Of a stretch of 43,987 nt of DNA, positions 22,534-32,015 are shown in pieces (within the stretch, counting starts at the first letter, position 1; every line of letters begins with the position of its first letter). The stretch comes from a bacterium (GTDB lineage Bacteria; Zixibacteria; MSB-5A5; GN15; FEB-12), in contig JAUWIB010000020.1 of the NCBI GenBank assembly GCA_030605565.1, positions 1 to 43,987 of the forward strand, written 5' to 3'. The notes beneath the pieces are model-generated. The model was not told the origin of the DNA. It ran no database searches and saw only the letters and a program-made list of their open reading frames with translations. The position numbers and the translations under genes were made by a program.

Positions 22534-25371
22534 TTACATTTGCGGTTGGCCCCTCGGTGTGGGCGGCGGCGCACCCCTGGTACCTTGGAGTGATTGCAGG
22601 AATGCGTCGCTCAGGTTGATCTTGTACTCAGTGAACTTTCTAACCGCTTTGTCAATTTCACCGGTGTGGCTGGTTCTGGCTAGTACCATCACCAGCTTGC
22701 GAAAGGCATAGCTTGAGTTGGCATTGGCATTGAAGGCATCCCAGACTAACTGCACACCTTCCTCCACCATCGCCGAGTCGCCGATCCGTTGTCCCAGTTG
22801 CACCTTGGTCAGTCCCAAATCCTGTTGGTAATAGAGGTTCTCCTTATTGGAGGCTCTGAAAGCAGCCAGGGAGTCGTGCATCATGTGCCAGAGTTGATCG
22901 GCGGCGGCGATGTCACCTTCCTTCTCATACAGATCCGCCAGGACCGCATGCGTCTGCCAGTACTCCGGATAGACTTCGATCATCTTCTTCATCAACGATA
23001 CCGCCATGTCGCGTTTGTCCGACTCGAAATTGCCGGCCAGGGTGTCCAATCGGTACTGCACCAACAGTTCGTCATAGACCCTGGACGCATTCGCACCCAT
23101 AGTGACAAACACGCCGGTGGCATTCTCCTCGCGATAAACTTTGGAGTCGGAGTAGCCATCGTAACGATAGGTATTCATGAACAGGTCATAACCCCTCTCG
23201 GCGTCAATCATCCGCTCGGGCGGGTCAAAACTCAGCTTGTAAAGCATACCGACGGCGTGGGCGCGATTACGCAGTTTCAAGGGAGACTCGGCGTAAGGCG
23301 GCGAACTGAAGTAAATCGGCTGCGTGAGCTTTAGTGAATCCCCCTCTTTGTACGTGCTTTCAAGCACGATCTCGTCCATCATCATTTCGGCCACCCTCAC
23401 GATCCGCCCTTTCACCGGAGCCGGTTCCAGATAGGCGGTTCGCTTGCGCGCCTTATCATAGAAGCGGGTGGTCGGCCGCCCGCGCTCAATACCGGGAGCT
23501 ACTTCGTAAGGCTCCCAGAGGATCTGCTCGTCGGTCAGTGAGATAGGTACGCCGTAGCGATTTTTCATCTGTTCCACGTACCAATCGGTGTTCAAGAGCG
23601 ACAGGTTGACCACCCGTACGTCGAGACGGTATCCGTAAACCTCCTGAATACACCATAAGGGGAAGGTGTCATTGTCTCCTGAAGTGAACAGGATGGCGTT
23701 CGGTTCGCAAGTATCCAGAATGTTTGCGGCGTAATTGTAAGGGATATTATTGCCTGAGCGATCGCTGGCATGGTAGTTGTGTGCCAACGATACTATGGGG
23801 GCCAGCGCCAGGACCGACGAGGCCAGTACCACCGTCCGCATCCTGGACGGGTTGGCTGCGGCCAGCCTGTTCTTTAGCCACATAACGACGGCCGAGATAC
23901 CGACTCCCATGGCAATACCAAAAAACACGAAAGCCGGCGTGAAAAAGTAGTCACGGTTGCGCACTTCCAAGTAGGCGTCGCCGGTGTTGAAATCGTACTT
24001 GGTGCCGTCAGCGAAATTCATGTACAGAATCAGGCCGACGGAGCAGACTAAGAAGAGGGTGAAGAAGGGCAGACCGATCTCAAGCCGCTTGCGGATGGCA
24101 GTGATCATACCGATCATCCCCAGCAGGAACCACGGTACGATGAACGACCAGCCGGTGCGTGAATACTGTTCTTCGAAATAGGACCAGAAACCCATGTGAG
24201 CGTGGCGCCCGAAATGGTTTTCCCAACTGCCGCGCCGTTTGAACATCCGGTCCAGCATCGAAATCTGCTGATACTGTTTGCGATCGAGAAAATTCTCAAA
24301 AGTGCGCCAATCGCGCGAGGGGTTGTTCTCGTCGATTCTTGGGTTCATTGACGACCGAACCGGAATGAAACCATGCACCGACATCCCCATGAACCCGATC
24401 ACCACGATCGCCAGGCCTGTTTTCCACTGCAAGTTCCAGCCGCGTTGCCTGGAGAGTACCCCCAGGATGGCCAAAACGACCAGGGCCACCACGGTCGTCT
24501 TCTCATAAGTCGTGAACTGAATCATAACCGAGCAAACCGAGCCGATGGCGATAACCAGCGCCCAGTTGATCTTTTTGTACAACAGCAACAGGAGCACAGC
24601 GCCCATGAAGGCCGAAACCGCATAGAATGCACTAACTCCGCCGCGGCCGTTGGAAAATACGATTATGAACAACAACTCAAGGATAATAAAACCGCACAAG
24701 ATCAGCCAGTCACGCGACGTGGCGTCTTTTTTCAAGACGAAGAAAACCGCACAGACCGGCAGCACCAAAAACACCGACATGTGAACGCTGATACCGAGCA
24801 TGGCCAGATAGAAAATCAGGATCAAAGTCCTCGATCCGGCCATTGTTCCGCGCTCCTCGAAGTAGCGCAAGGTCAGCCATACGATCCCCACCGACAGAGC
24901 CAGCGCCAGTCCGTACACCTCCGCCTCTACCGAATTGGCCCAGTTGGTGCGCGAGAAGGCAACGAAAAACCCGCCGGCGACACCACCGATATAGGCGATA
25001 GTCCGATTCAACCGTGACGAGCGCTCTTCGGGCGAGAAAAAATAGCCGACCAGGCGCACTGTCAGCAGGTAGGAGAACATAGCTGTCCCCGCTGATGAGA
25101 TCACCGAAAGGTAGTTTATCCGGTAAGAGATATCTTCCACGAACGGGATGAGCGCGGCCAGTCGTCCCAAAATAACAAACAGCGGCGTGCCGGGTGGGTG
25201 CGGAATACCGAGGCTGTAGGCGCAGGCGATAAATTCGCCGCAGTCCCAGAATGAAAAACCCCGCTGGACGGTAAGGGCATAAACTACAAACGAAACGACA
25301 AAAACGAAACCGGCCAGTACAGCATTGGTCCGGTCGAACTTCGGGCTGACGGCAGCGTTGCTTGCGATCAA
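22534..25371 (-). CDS. DUF2723 (GT117-type) polytopic membrane protein with TPR tail
   Basis: A 945-residue protein. The N-terminal half has many hydrophobic helices, and the family signature SFWDCGEFIACAYSLGIPHPPGTPLF (shown in part as FWDCGEFIACAYSLGIPHPP) occurs in the first loop, resembling the acidic first loop of C-type glycosyltransferases. DUF2723 proteins are thought to transfer sugars from a lipid carrier to exported proteins or other acceptors. The C-terminal 170 residues form TPR-like helices (YPEYWQTHAVLADLYEKEGD) and the end is Pro-rich. The start is TTG at 25371 with GGAGGA 6 nt upstream; the nearby ATG is followed at once by a stop. Its own terminator lies downstream. It may glycosylate surface proteins, including envelope proteins encoded nearby. 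Confidence 0.87.
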   Translation of the reverse strand: MIASNAAVSPKFDRTNAVLAGFVFVVSFVVYALTVQRGFSFWDCGEFIACAYSLGIPHPPGTPLFVILGRLAALIPFVEDISYRINYLSVISSAGTAMFSYLLTVRLVGYFFSPEERSSRLNRTIAYIGGVAGGFFVAFSRTNWANSVEAEVYGLALALSVGIVWLTLRYFEERGTMAGSRTLILIFYLAMLGISVHMSVFLVLPVCAVFFVLKKDATSRDWLILCGFIILELLFIIVFSNGRGGVSAFYAVSAFMGAVLLLLLYKKINWALVIAIGSVCSVMIQFTTYEKTTVVALVVLAILGVLSRQRGWNLQWKTGLAIVVIGFMGMSVHGFIPVRSSMNPRIDENNPSRDWRTFENFLDRKQYQQISMLDRMFKRRGSWENHFGRHAHMGFWSYFEEQYSRTGWSFIVPWFLLGMIGMITAIRKRLEIGLPFFTLFLVCSVGLILYMNFADGTKYDFNTGDAYLEVRNRDYFFTPAFVFFGIAMGVGISAVVMWLKNRLAAANPSRMRTVVLASSVLALAPIVSLAHNYHASDRSGNNIPYNYAANILDTCEPNAILFTSGDNDTFPLWCIQEVYGYRLDVRVVNLSLLNTDWYVEQMKNRYGVPISLTDEQILWEPYEVAPGIERGRPTTRFYDKARKRTAYLEPAPVKGRIVRVAEMMMDEIVLESTYKEGDSLKLTQPIYFSSPPYAESPLKLRNRAHAVGMLYKLSFDPPERMIDAERGYDLFMNTYRYDGYSDSKVYREENATGVFVTMGANASRVYDELLVQYRLDTLAGNFESDKRDMAVSLMKKMIEVYPEYWQTHAVLADLYEKEGDIAAADQLWHMMHDSLAAFRASNKENLYYQQDLGLTKVQLGQRIGDSAMVEEGVQLVWDAFNANANSSYAFRKLVMVLARTSHTGEIDKAVRKFTEYKINLSDAFLQSLQGTRGAPPPTPRGQPQM

Positions 25372-25528
25372 ATCATCCTCCTAAAGTCGTTGTCTCTTAT
25401 ACCGATAATCCAAAAAGAGGCCTTGGATTTCCGGGCCAACAGGCCTCAAATATAATGATAGTAAGGTAAATAACAACAGATTCTTTCAGTCGCGTCCAAC
25501 CGGGCGGCCATTGACCTGGAGGTCCGAT

Positions 25529-25777
25529 ATGTTTGTTTGGTGTGCCATTCTTTTTATCCTGGGCATTCTTGCCTTCGCCGACGCTATTTTCAACATGGGT
25601 GAGGTTTTCCGCCGCGCCAACTCGATCGTGTTTCTTCTGATCTCGTTGGGACTTCTGATTCGCACCTCTACCAAGAAGAAACTCGGTCTCTGGGAAGATC
25701 GCGAAAACAAAGTCTACGACCTGGAACGGCGAGTGCGACAGCTCGAAGCCGAGAAGGAAAGACAGCCGGACTTCTAA
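25529..25777 (+). CDS. Small two-helix membrane protein with coiled-coil tail
   Basis: An 82-residue protein, not recognised by family. Two hydrophobic segments (VWCAILFILGILAFADAIF and IVFLLISLGLLI) are followed by a basic stretch and a charged helix (DLERRVRQLEAEKERQ) likely to form a cytoplasmic coiled coil. The start at 25529 follows GGAGG (25518-25522). It is transcribed divergently from the DUF2723 gene and convergently with the TPR gene; its TAA shares bases with the minus-strand TAG (CTAA at 25774-25777). Confidence 0.65.
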   Translation: MFVWCAILFILGILAFADAIFNMGEVFRRANSIVFLLISLGLLIRTSTKKKLGLWEDRENKVYDLERRVRQLEAEKERQPDF

Positions 25778-27615
25778 CCAATCCTGTTGTCTTCCTCAAG
25801 TTCGCGCAAACGCTGACGCACCTCGGAAGCAAACGGGTAGTTGGGAAACTTCTCCAGCAACTGTCGGTAGATCTGTTTAGATTCATCGACTCTGCCAATG
25901 TCTAATCGGTAGAGATCGGCCCTGGCCTTCAGGCCAAACGGGTAGTAATACGACTCCGGGAACTCCTCCTCCAATCGCTGGACGCAGCTCAATATCCCGT
26001 CGTCATCATCCTCGGCCAGGCTCATGTTCAACAGTCGATAGAGAGCGAAATCAGCCAGGGACCGCGAAGGGGCGCCGGCGACAAACTCCAGGGCCGCCTT
26101 CAGGGAGTCCGGCATCCGCCGCAAGTCATACACCAAAACTTGGGCAAAGGCGGACATCAGCCCTTCATCCTGACCGATTCGATCCATCACCAGGAGCAGT
26201 TGCATAGCATCATTGACATAGTAACCGCGCGGGTAGTTGACCATCAGACGCTGCAAAGCCAACCCGGCTGAGTCATACTTGCCGTGACAGTATTCTATCA
26301 CCGCCAGATGGTAATCTATCTTCTCGGCGAGTTCTTCGTTCAGTTGCGCCTGAGCCAACGCCTGAAAGCCGGCTGCCGCCTGGTCCAGTCGACCGCGGCG
26401 TAAATCGCAGTAGGGCCGGGCTATGTGCGAGAGCACATATCCCAATCCTCGATGGTAGTTGGTCACTACCGAATCGAAATACCAACGGGCGGTTTGATAG
26501 TCGCCGAGGTGGTCAAGGTATATCATCCCGATATGATACAGCCCCTCACCCTTTTCCTGATCCCGTGGCGCCCAAGCCACCAGACTGTCGTAAACAGCGA
26601 TGGCCGCGTTATAGGCGCCCATCTGAGTGAGAGCATCGGCATAAACCAAATAGGCCTCGGTCCTGACCGCGCTTTCGCGGTAATGCTCAAAGAAGTGCTT
26701 CCCCATGCGCGTGGCCAGTTCGTAGCGGCGGCGTTCCCGGCAGTTTCGCATGAATCGAACCAGTGCCTGACCGTTGAGCCCCTGAAGTGAATCGAGTCGC
26801 AGTGTGTGCCTGTAGGCTTCATCAAGGCGGCCTGCTTTCAGGTAGAAACCGGTCAGGGTCTTGACCGCTCGAGCGCTTCCGAAATCGCTGATCCTCTCAA
26901 GAAGGATCGCCTCGACCTCCTCCGATGAGGATTGGAATTCAAGAAGGGCCAGCAACCGACGTTCGGCGTTGACGGCATCGCGGGTCGTGTCCTCCAGAAG
27001 CGGAAGGTACTCGATCACGGCGTCTGAGTAAAGGCTCTGAGCTTCCAGAAGCATACCACGCTGAAGCGCAAAAGCCGATGGATTCTCGATCCGTCCTCGC
27101 AGCGAGTCCATCAGAGCCAGAGCTTCGACAGCAAACCCGGCGTTCATCATGCCGGTGGTCACGCTGAGGTACTGCCCGTCGGACTGCGCCAGTAGGGCTG
27201 CCTCACGATATGAGGCCAAACCTTCCACGGGCTTCTCCAGACGAACCAGCACCCGGGCCAAGTCCAGGTGGTACCGGTAGTTGTTTGGCTGGCTCTCGAT
27301 CATGCGCCGGGCCAGATCCTCCAGCTTCGGTTGGTAGTCCAGCTTCTCGTAACACCTGCGCAGCAGATTGTAGATCATGGAGTGACTGGGATCAGTGGAC
27401 TCAAGCGATTCCAGCACGGCAACTGCGCCGTGGCAGTCATCATGCTTAATCAGTTGTCGGGCCAGTCTGACCTGAGCGTTGAACTCTTCCGAGATAGTCG
27501 GGACAGCCAGTACCTTGACTTCGGGTTTGGTTGTCCGGTCGGCCAGGGTCGGTGAAAGGCCCATCAACAGGAGACCGACGACTGCGATTAGTGAGCAGCG
27601 GAAGCACGCCATCAT
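25774..27615 (-). CDS. Periplasmic tetratricopeptide-repeat protein
   Basis: A 613-residue protein with a signal peptide (CSLIAVVGLLLMGLSPTLAD) and helical repeats over nearly its whole length. TPR-like pairs are visible, for example ARWYFDSVVTNYHRGLGYVL and ESKQIYRQLLEKFPNYPFA. The last repeat resembles those of BamD/YbgF-like proteins. It begins in an ATGA overlap with the upstream DUF4175 gene, so translation is coupled. TPR, DUF4175 and DUF4159 proteins occur together in FCB genomes, often near MoxR/BatA genes; those are absent here. A role in building or checking envelope complexes is inferred only. Confidence 0.8.
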   Translation of the reverse strand: MMACFRCSLIAVVGLLLMGLSPTLADRTTKPEVKVLAVPTISEEFNAQVRLARQLIKHDDCHGAVAVLESLESTDPSHSMIYNLLRRCYEKLDYQPKLEDLARRMIESQPNNYRYHLDLARVLVRLEKPVEGLASYREAALLAQSDGQYLSVTTGMMNAGFAVEALALMDSLRGRIENPSAFALQRGMLLEAQSLYSDAVIEYLPLLEDTTRDAVNAERRLLALLEFQSSSEEVEAILLERISDFGSARAVKTLTGFYLKAGRLDEAYRHTLRLDSLQGLNGQALVRFMRNCRERRRYELATRMGKHFFEHYRESAVRTEAYLVYADALTQMGAYNAAIAVYDSLVAWAPRDQEKGEGLYHIGMIYLDHLGDYQTARWYFDSVVTNYHRGLGYVLSHIARPYCDLRRGRLDQAAAGFQALAQAQLNEELAEKIDYHLAVIEYCHGKYDSAGLALQRLMVNYPRGYYVNDAMQLLLVMDRIGQDEGLMSAFAQVLVYDLRRMPDSLKAALEFVAGAPSRSLADFALYRLLNMSLAEDDDDGILSCVQRLEEEFPESYYYPFGLKARADLYRLDIGRVDESKQIYRQLLEKFPNYPFASEVRQRLRELEEDNRIG

Positions 27616-30600
27616 GGTTGCGTCGATTGTCCGTTGTTATCCGGGTTGATCAGTTCCGACTCGGCTTTCAGGAGCGCCTTGAAATACGCCTTAATCTGCT
27701 CTTCATACTGCGGCGGATAGTCGTCAGAGAGATAACGACGCAACCGATCCTCAAGGCTGACCCGATCATCGAGAATCCACGCCGGTAACTCCGGCGGCAG
27801 GTAGAACTCGTGCGACTCGACGCCGGAGGCGCGACGCTGCTCGGTGAAATCCTTTCGCTGCAGCGAACGACTGGCCTCGAGCAGCCGTGAGTATATCTTT
27901 ATCTGTCGTTCGGTCGTTTCCTGACCCACCTCGCCGGCAGCCAGTTCTTCCTCGACTTTCTTCATCTCACGGGCGATGTCGTCAAGGCGGCCGAGAATCT
28001 GGCGCGAGCCGCCTAACTCGCGATTGAGGTCTTGCAGCGACTTGCGAATAGCCGACTGCTCCGAGGCCAGTCGTTGCAGCGCCGGGCGTCCATTCTGATC
28101 AAAACGGGGGTTACCCTGTCCACCGGGTTTGGAGCACTGTTTCTGAGTCTGCTGGTTGAGTTGGCTTTGCTTATTGCACATACCCTGCAGCTTACTGATT
28201 TTCTTGTCGCACTGGCCGCCTTTGTTGCACTGTGACTGCTGCTGGATCGACTCGCGCAGCCTGATCGCGGCTCGATTCAGCTTAGTCATGGAATCGCGCT
28301 GCTCACTCAGCGCCTGACCGCGCTTCTTGGCCTCGAACCCATCGCAAGCAAGCTCCATGTGTTGCACGGCGCTGTTGACAAGGCTCTGAAGTTCTGCGGC
28401 GATAAATGGCGACTGCTTGCCCAACTCGGACAGCCGATTCTTTAGACCGGTGCAGGAACTGCGAAGATCCTGCTGTGTCGCGGCCATCTCTCGCAGCATG
28501 ATAGATCGTGAGCTAATCAATGCCGCCTCTTCGCGCAATAGCTCCTGTTTCCCGGACAGATGGTTGGCGTCATCGAGGGCCATGCGCATGGCTCGCTCCA
28601 GCGCGTCCTGGTCGCAACCTTTCATAGCCGCCATCTGCATCTGCATTTCGTTGAGCATCGAAAGCAACTTCGACAGCGCTTTCTTGCCCTCGCTGCCGGC
28701 TTCACTTTTCTGCTGAGACTTCAGCGCCTGCGACATGTTGGACATGTTCTCATCGGCGTCGGTTTTCTCGACCGCCTCACTGAATTTCTGGAACTCCGGC
28801 ATCTTGTCGACGCCCGCGTCTTTGGATAGCTGCTGCAAGTCGGCAACTTTGTCTTTCAGGTCGGCCAGCGACTGTCGGTTGGCGTTCTCGTCTTTGGCCA
28901 GACTGGGCAGTTTGTCACTGCTCGAGGAATCGGTGCGATTGTTGACCGCCTCCTGCTGCTTGGCCAGTTCCTCCGCCTGACGGATCAACGCCTCCATCGC
29001 CTGCTCCAATTGCAGTTTCTTCAGAAGGGCCAAAGTACGTTCCAGCCGTTCGAGCATCTCCTTCTGGGAGAGTTCGAAATTCTCAACCGCTTTCTCCAGC
29101 TCATCCGGATTCATACTCTTGAGCGCTTCCATAAGTTGCTTCTGGGCCTCTTTCATCTCCGGTGTAGCCACATCCTCAAACAGCTTCTGAATCTGAGCTA
29201 ACTTCTCCAGAATCTGCCGACTCAAGAAAGTGTTCTCAGACATTTTGTCCAGCGAGCGTTCCATCTGCTCGGCCGTCTTTTCGATATTCTCTAACAACTC
29301 GGCATTCTTGTCGGCGACATTGGAAAGTTCTTTCTGATGTTGCCAGTCGGCCTTGCGAGCATTCTTCTGCTGCGCCTGGAGTTTGCGGGCGACGTTCTTC
29401 ATGCGCTCGGCAATCTCTCGACCACTCTTGAGCAGATTCTCAGTACGGTTTATCCGTTGAGCGCTCTCGGCCTCGGTTTCGGCGATGATCTCCTCCAACG
29501 ACGGCAACCGCGCCACAAACTGGCGGGTGGCGGTCACTTTCGGTCCGGAAATGCGATCATTGTCGGCCACTTCAAAACGGTAGATGACGTAATCGCCGGG
29601 ATAGAGACTGAACTGGTCCATGTCCCAGTTGAACGAAACGTCTCCTTCCGTCTTGATGCGGTCGGAGAAGTGCAGCACGGCGACATGTTCATCGGATGTG
29701 CGATGTTGCGAGTACAGCGTATACTTCAGCACCAGCGAGGAGAACCCGAAGTCGTCGAAGATACGCACCTTCAGCGGCAGCAACATCTCGTCATTGAGGT
29801 TGACATCGAACCCCGGACTGAGCACATCGATTGAGGGATACTCGTCGGGGATAGCCGTCATGTAGTACTCGATCGGGTCAGGGTTCTCTTCACCAAGATG
29901 GTCGGTCAAGCGGACGTAGTAGGCCCGAGAACTGTCGACCCGCAACGCTGTCTCAGCAGATTTGCCGGTCACCTTCATCGGCGTCCGACTCGAGTCGGAA
30001 AAGACCAACTCGGCGGCTTGTACCGGCAGGTTGGTTTCAAGCTGCATGTTGACGCGGCTGCCGACCACAGCCGAGAACGAACCGTTGTTCTCATCAATTA
30101 CCGTCGGCGGCAGTTCGGTGTACTCAGGGTAGAATATCGAAAGCTTGATCCCTTCCACTCGCGGTCGATCGACCACATCGATTTTCTGAACATCGGTTTT
30201 CAGGCGCCCAGCCTCGACATAATAATCGAACGACCTGTTGATCTGCCGCAGCCGAGTGGCAACCCTGGTCGAGTCGCTCTGACCCCAGGTGGTACGATTG
30301 ACCTTGCCCAGATCGATCCTGGTTTGCTGCCAATTCCCACCGACCAGACGATAGTGAATCACCGCCTCATCAGGAAAACGGTCGCCGTACAGCACCGCTC
30401 CGATTTCAATATCACGATACTTGACCCACTCGACACTGCCCGGGAACGGCGCCAGACGGTAACCCAGGGGCGGCGCGATTTCCTCGGTGGGATGGGAATA
30501 GACTTCATACGAATAGGTGAACAGTCCCGGCGCCAACAAAAGCATAGCTACAGCCAGCACCGCCGCGACCACAAAGACTCGACCGGTACGCAACACATGG

Positions 30601-31040
30601 TGAAGACTGACGGCCTCACTGAAGTTGAGTCGGGTGGAACGAGCCAGCGCCTGCTGCTCGGTCATGGCCATCAGTTCGGCTGAGTAACCGGGTGATTTCC
30701 GCATCCGTGCGAACTGGATGGCGGCGATCAATCGCCCTTTCAGTTCCGGATGCTTCTCCTCCAGACGAACCGCCATACTATCGATATTTCCACGCCACAG
30801 TCTGATCAGCCCGTACCGCACGAACAGATATCCGGCCAGCCCCGAAGCCAACACCAGCAGTGAGACCTTCAACCAGACGGGAAGAACCATCAATCCGGCC
30901 AGGAGCGACAACAAAACCGATGTTACCACCAGCGCGATCAGGGTGGTGATTATTCCGCCGACCAGACCCACCAGCCTCTGTTTGTAGAGTGTCCCCTTCA
31001 GCCTGCTGATAAGTGTACAGCTTGACTTTGTGTCGCGCAT
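27612..31040 (-). CDS. DUF4175-type membrane protein with long coiled coil
   Basis: A 1142-residue protein. Two membrane helices lie close to the N-terminus (VGGIITTLIALVVTSVLLSL and WLKVSLLVLASGLAGYLFV) and a third at about residues 150-175. They are followed by an Ig-like beta region (residues about 185-510: SIFYPEYTELPP, DDFGFSSLVLKYTLYS) and then about 550 residues of charged, Gln/Glu/Lys-rich helix predicted to form coiled coils (for example KNVARKLQAQQKNARKADWQ). Cys pairs occur late (CNKGGQCDKK, CNKQSQLNQQTQKQCSK), which could form disulfides if periplasmic. The ATG at 31040 follows CGAGGT. It leads the TPR gene by an ATGA overlap. Function is unknown; a large envelope scaffold is the best reading. 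Confidence 0.8.
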   Translation of the reverse strand: MRDTKSSCTLISRLKGTLYKQRLVGLVGGIITTLIALVVTSVLLSLLAGLMVLPVWLKVSLLVLASGLAGYLFVRYGLIRLWRGNIDSMAVRLEEKHPELKGRLIAAIQFARMRKSPGYSAELMAMTEQQALARSTRLNFSEAVSLHHVLRTGRVFVVAAVLAVAMLLLAPGLFTYSYEVYSHPTEEIAPPLGYRLAPFPGSVEWVKYRDIEIGAVLYGDRFPDEAVIHYRLVGGNWQQTRIDLGKVNRTTWGQSDSTRVATRLRQINRSFDYYVEAGRLKTDVQKIDVVDRPRVEGIKLSIFYPEYTELPPTVIDENNGSFSAVVGSRVNMQLETNLPVQAAELVFSDSSRTPMKVTGKSAETALRVDSSRAYYVRLTDHLGEENPDPIEYYMTAIPDEYPSIDVLSPGFDVNLNDEMLLPLKVRIFDDFGFSSLVLKYTLYSQHRTSDEHVAVLHFSDRIKTEGDVSFNWDMDQFSLYPGDYVIYRFEVADNDRISGPKVTATRQFVARLPSLEEIIAETEAESAQRINRTENLLKSGREIAERMKNVARKLQAQQKNARKADWQHQKELSNVADKNAELLENIEKTAEQMERSLDKMSENTFLSRQILEKLAQIQKLFEDVATPEMKEAQKQLMEALKSMNPDELEKAVENFELSQKEMLERLERTLALLKKLQLEQAMEALIRQAEELAKQQEAVNNRTDSSSSDKLPSLAKDENANRQSLADLKDKVADLQQLSKDAGVDKMPEFQKFSEAVEKTDADENMSNMSQALKSQQKSEAGSEGKKALSKLLSMLNEMQMQMAAMKGCDQDALERAMRMALDDANHLSGKQELLREEAALISSRSIMLREMAATQQDLRSSCTGLKNRLSELGKQSPFIAAELQSLVNSAVQHMELACDGFEAKKRGQALSEQRDSMTKLNRAAIRLRESIQQQSQCNKGGQCDKKISKLQGMCNKQSQLNQQTQKQCSKPGGQGNPRFDQNGRPALQRLASEQSAIRKSLQDLNRELGGSRQILGRLDDIAREMKKVEEELAAGEVGQETTERQIKIYSRLLEASRSLQRKDFTEQRRASGVESHEFYLPPELPAWILDDRVSLEDRLRRYLSDDYPPQYEEQIKAYFKALLKAESELINPDNNGQSTQP

Positions 31041-31147
31041 GGTATTAACCTCGATAGATACCTAATATCGAGTTGCCGATCACCGGCAACCTGTCCTCAT
31101 GACCTAAGACGCAGGAACGGAAGTGACCGTTTGGGAGCTATTCACTA

Positions 31148-31888
31148 TCAGTATAACAACGCGTAGGTCAGTATATTTACGCCCATCCGAAAGGCTTCGT
31201 TTCGTTTCTCGGGCGGGTCGTTGTGCACCTGGGCATCTTCCCACCCATCTCCGATATCGGACTCGACCAGGAAATACAACACCACCCGACCGTTCAGAAT
31301 GACGGCATAACCGCGCGGCGGTTTGTTGTCGTGTTCATGGATCTTGGGGGGACCGTTGGGGAAATCGTAGAAACAATGGTACAGGGGATGGTCAAACGGA
31401 ACCTCCAGCACCTCTCGTTCCGGGAACAACTCAGCCATCTCTTTGCGAAACGCGCGGTCCATCCCGTACGAATCATTGACGAATAGAAAGCCGCCGCCGA
31501 CCAGGTACTGCCGCAGTCGTTCTTTCTCCTCAGTCGAAAAACTGATCATACCATGCCCGGTGGCGAACAGAAACGGATACCTGAACAACTCCGGATCCAT
31601 GATAGTGATCTCATGCTCCGATGTGTCCACCGGGTAGTCTGTATTTTCACGCAGATAGCCCAGGAAATTAGGAAGGGCCGAGGCCCCCCAGTACCAGTCG
31701 CCGCCACCGAAATAATGCAGCCGGGCCACCCGAAGCGCCGAAGGATTGGGGTTATCCGCCTGCGCCGCGTTAATGCGCGCCAGGTCCGGCATTCGTTGGC
31801 CTCTGGGGCGCTGGGCGTAGCTGCTCAACGGCAGTAACAAAAGGCCAAGGAGCATGACCGCGACGATTCTGGGCAGAGGGTTATACAT
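31148..31888 (-). CDS. Secreted DUF4159 protein
   Basis: A 246-residue protein with a signal peptide (PRIVAVMLLGLLLLPLSSYAQ). The DUF4159 core is clear: ARLHYFGGGDWYWGA, YPFLFATGHGMISFS, LRQYLVGGGFLFVNDSYG and PFDHPLYHCFYDFPNGPPKI, which resembles a glutamine-amidotransferase-like fold without an obvious catalytic triad. It lies upstream of DUF4175 and TPR genes on the same strand, separated by a 107-nt gap. No ribosome site is visible; TATATT (minus strand, plus coordinates 31895-31900) sits only 6 nt before the ATG with a poor -35, so a leaderless message is possible but weakly supported. Confidence 0.85.
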   Translation of the reverse strand: MYNPLPRIVAVMLLGLLLLPLSSYAQRPRGQRMPDLARINAAQADNPNPSALRVARLHYFGGGDWYWGASALPNFLGYLRENTDYPVDTSEHEITIMDPELFRYPFLFATGHGMISFSTEEKERLRQYLVGGGFLFVNDSYGMDRAFRKEMAELFPEREVLEVPFDHPLYHCFYDFPNGPPKIHEHDNKPPRGYAVILNGRVVLYFLVESDIGDGWEDAQVHNDPPEKRNEAFRMGVNILTYALLY

Positions 31889-31934
31889 CTATATAATATA
31901 CAGTGCAAATCCGGTTTTCGGTGAAAAATCTTCG

Positions 31935-32012
31935 TGGGTGGCCCGGACGTTCGTCCGGGTTGAAAAACCCCAGAAACCATCATTGCGAGGCCACGCGTCC
32001 TGCGTGGCTGTG
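31935..32012. mobile_element. MITE-like element, left half (copy C)
   Basis: It begins GGGTGGCCCGGACGTTCG, with the perfect hairpin CCCGGACG, TT, CGTCCGGG at 31942-31959, then GTTGAAAAACCCC, TCATTGCGAG and the hairpin CCACGCGTCCTGCGTGG (31991-32007). The right end is missing where the stop codon of the OLD-like gene begins (32016). The element may have supplied that gene's 3' end, and its hairpins could terminate the minus-strand transcript. Confidence 0.6.
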
Positions 32013-32015
32013 GTT

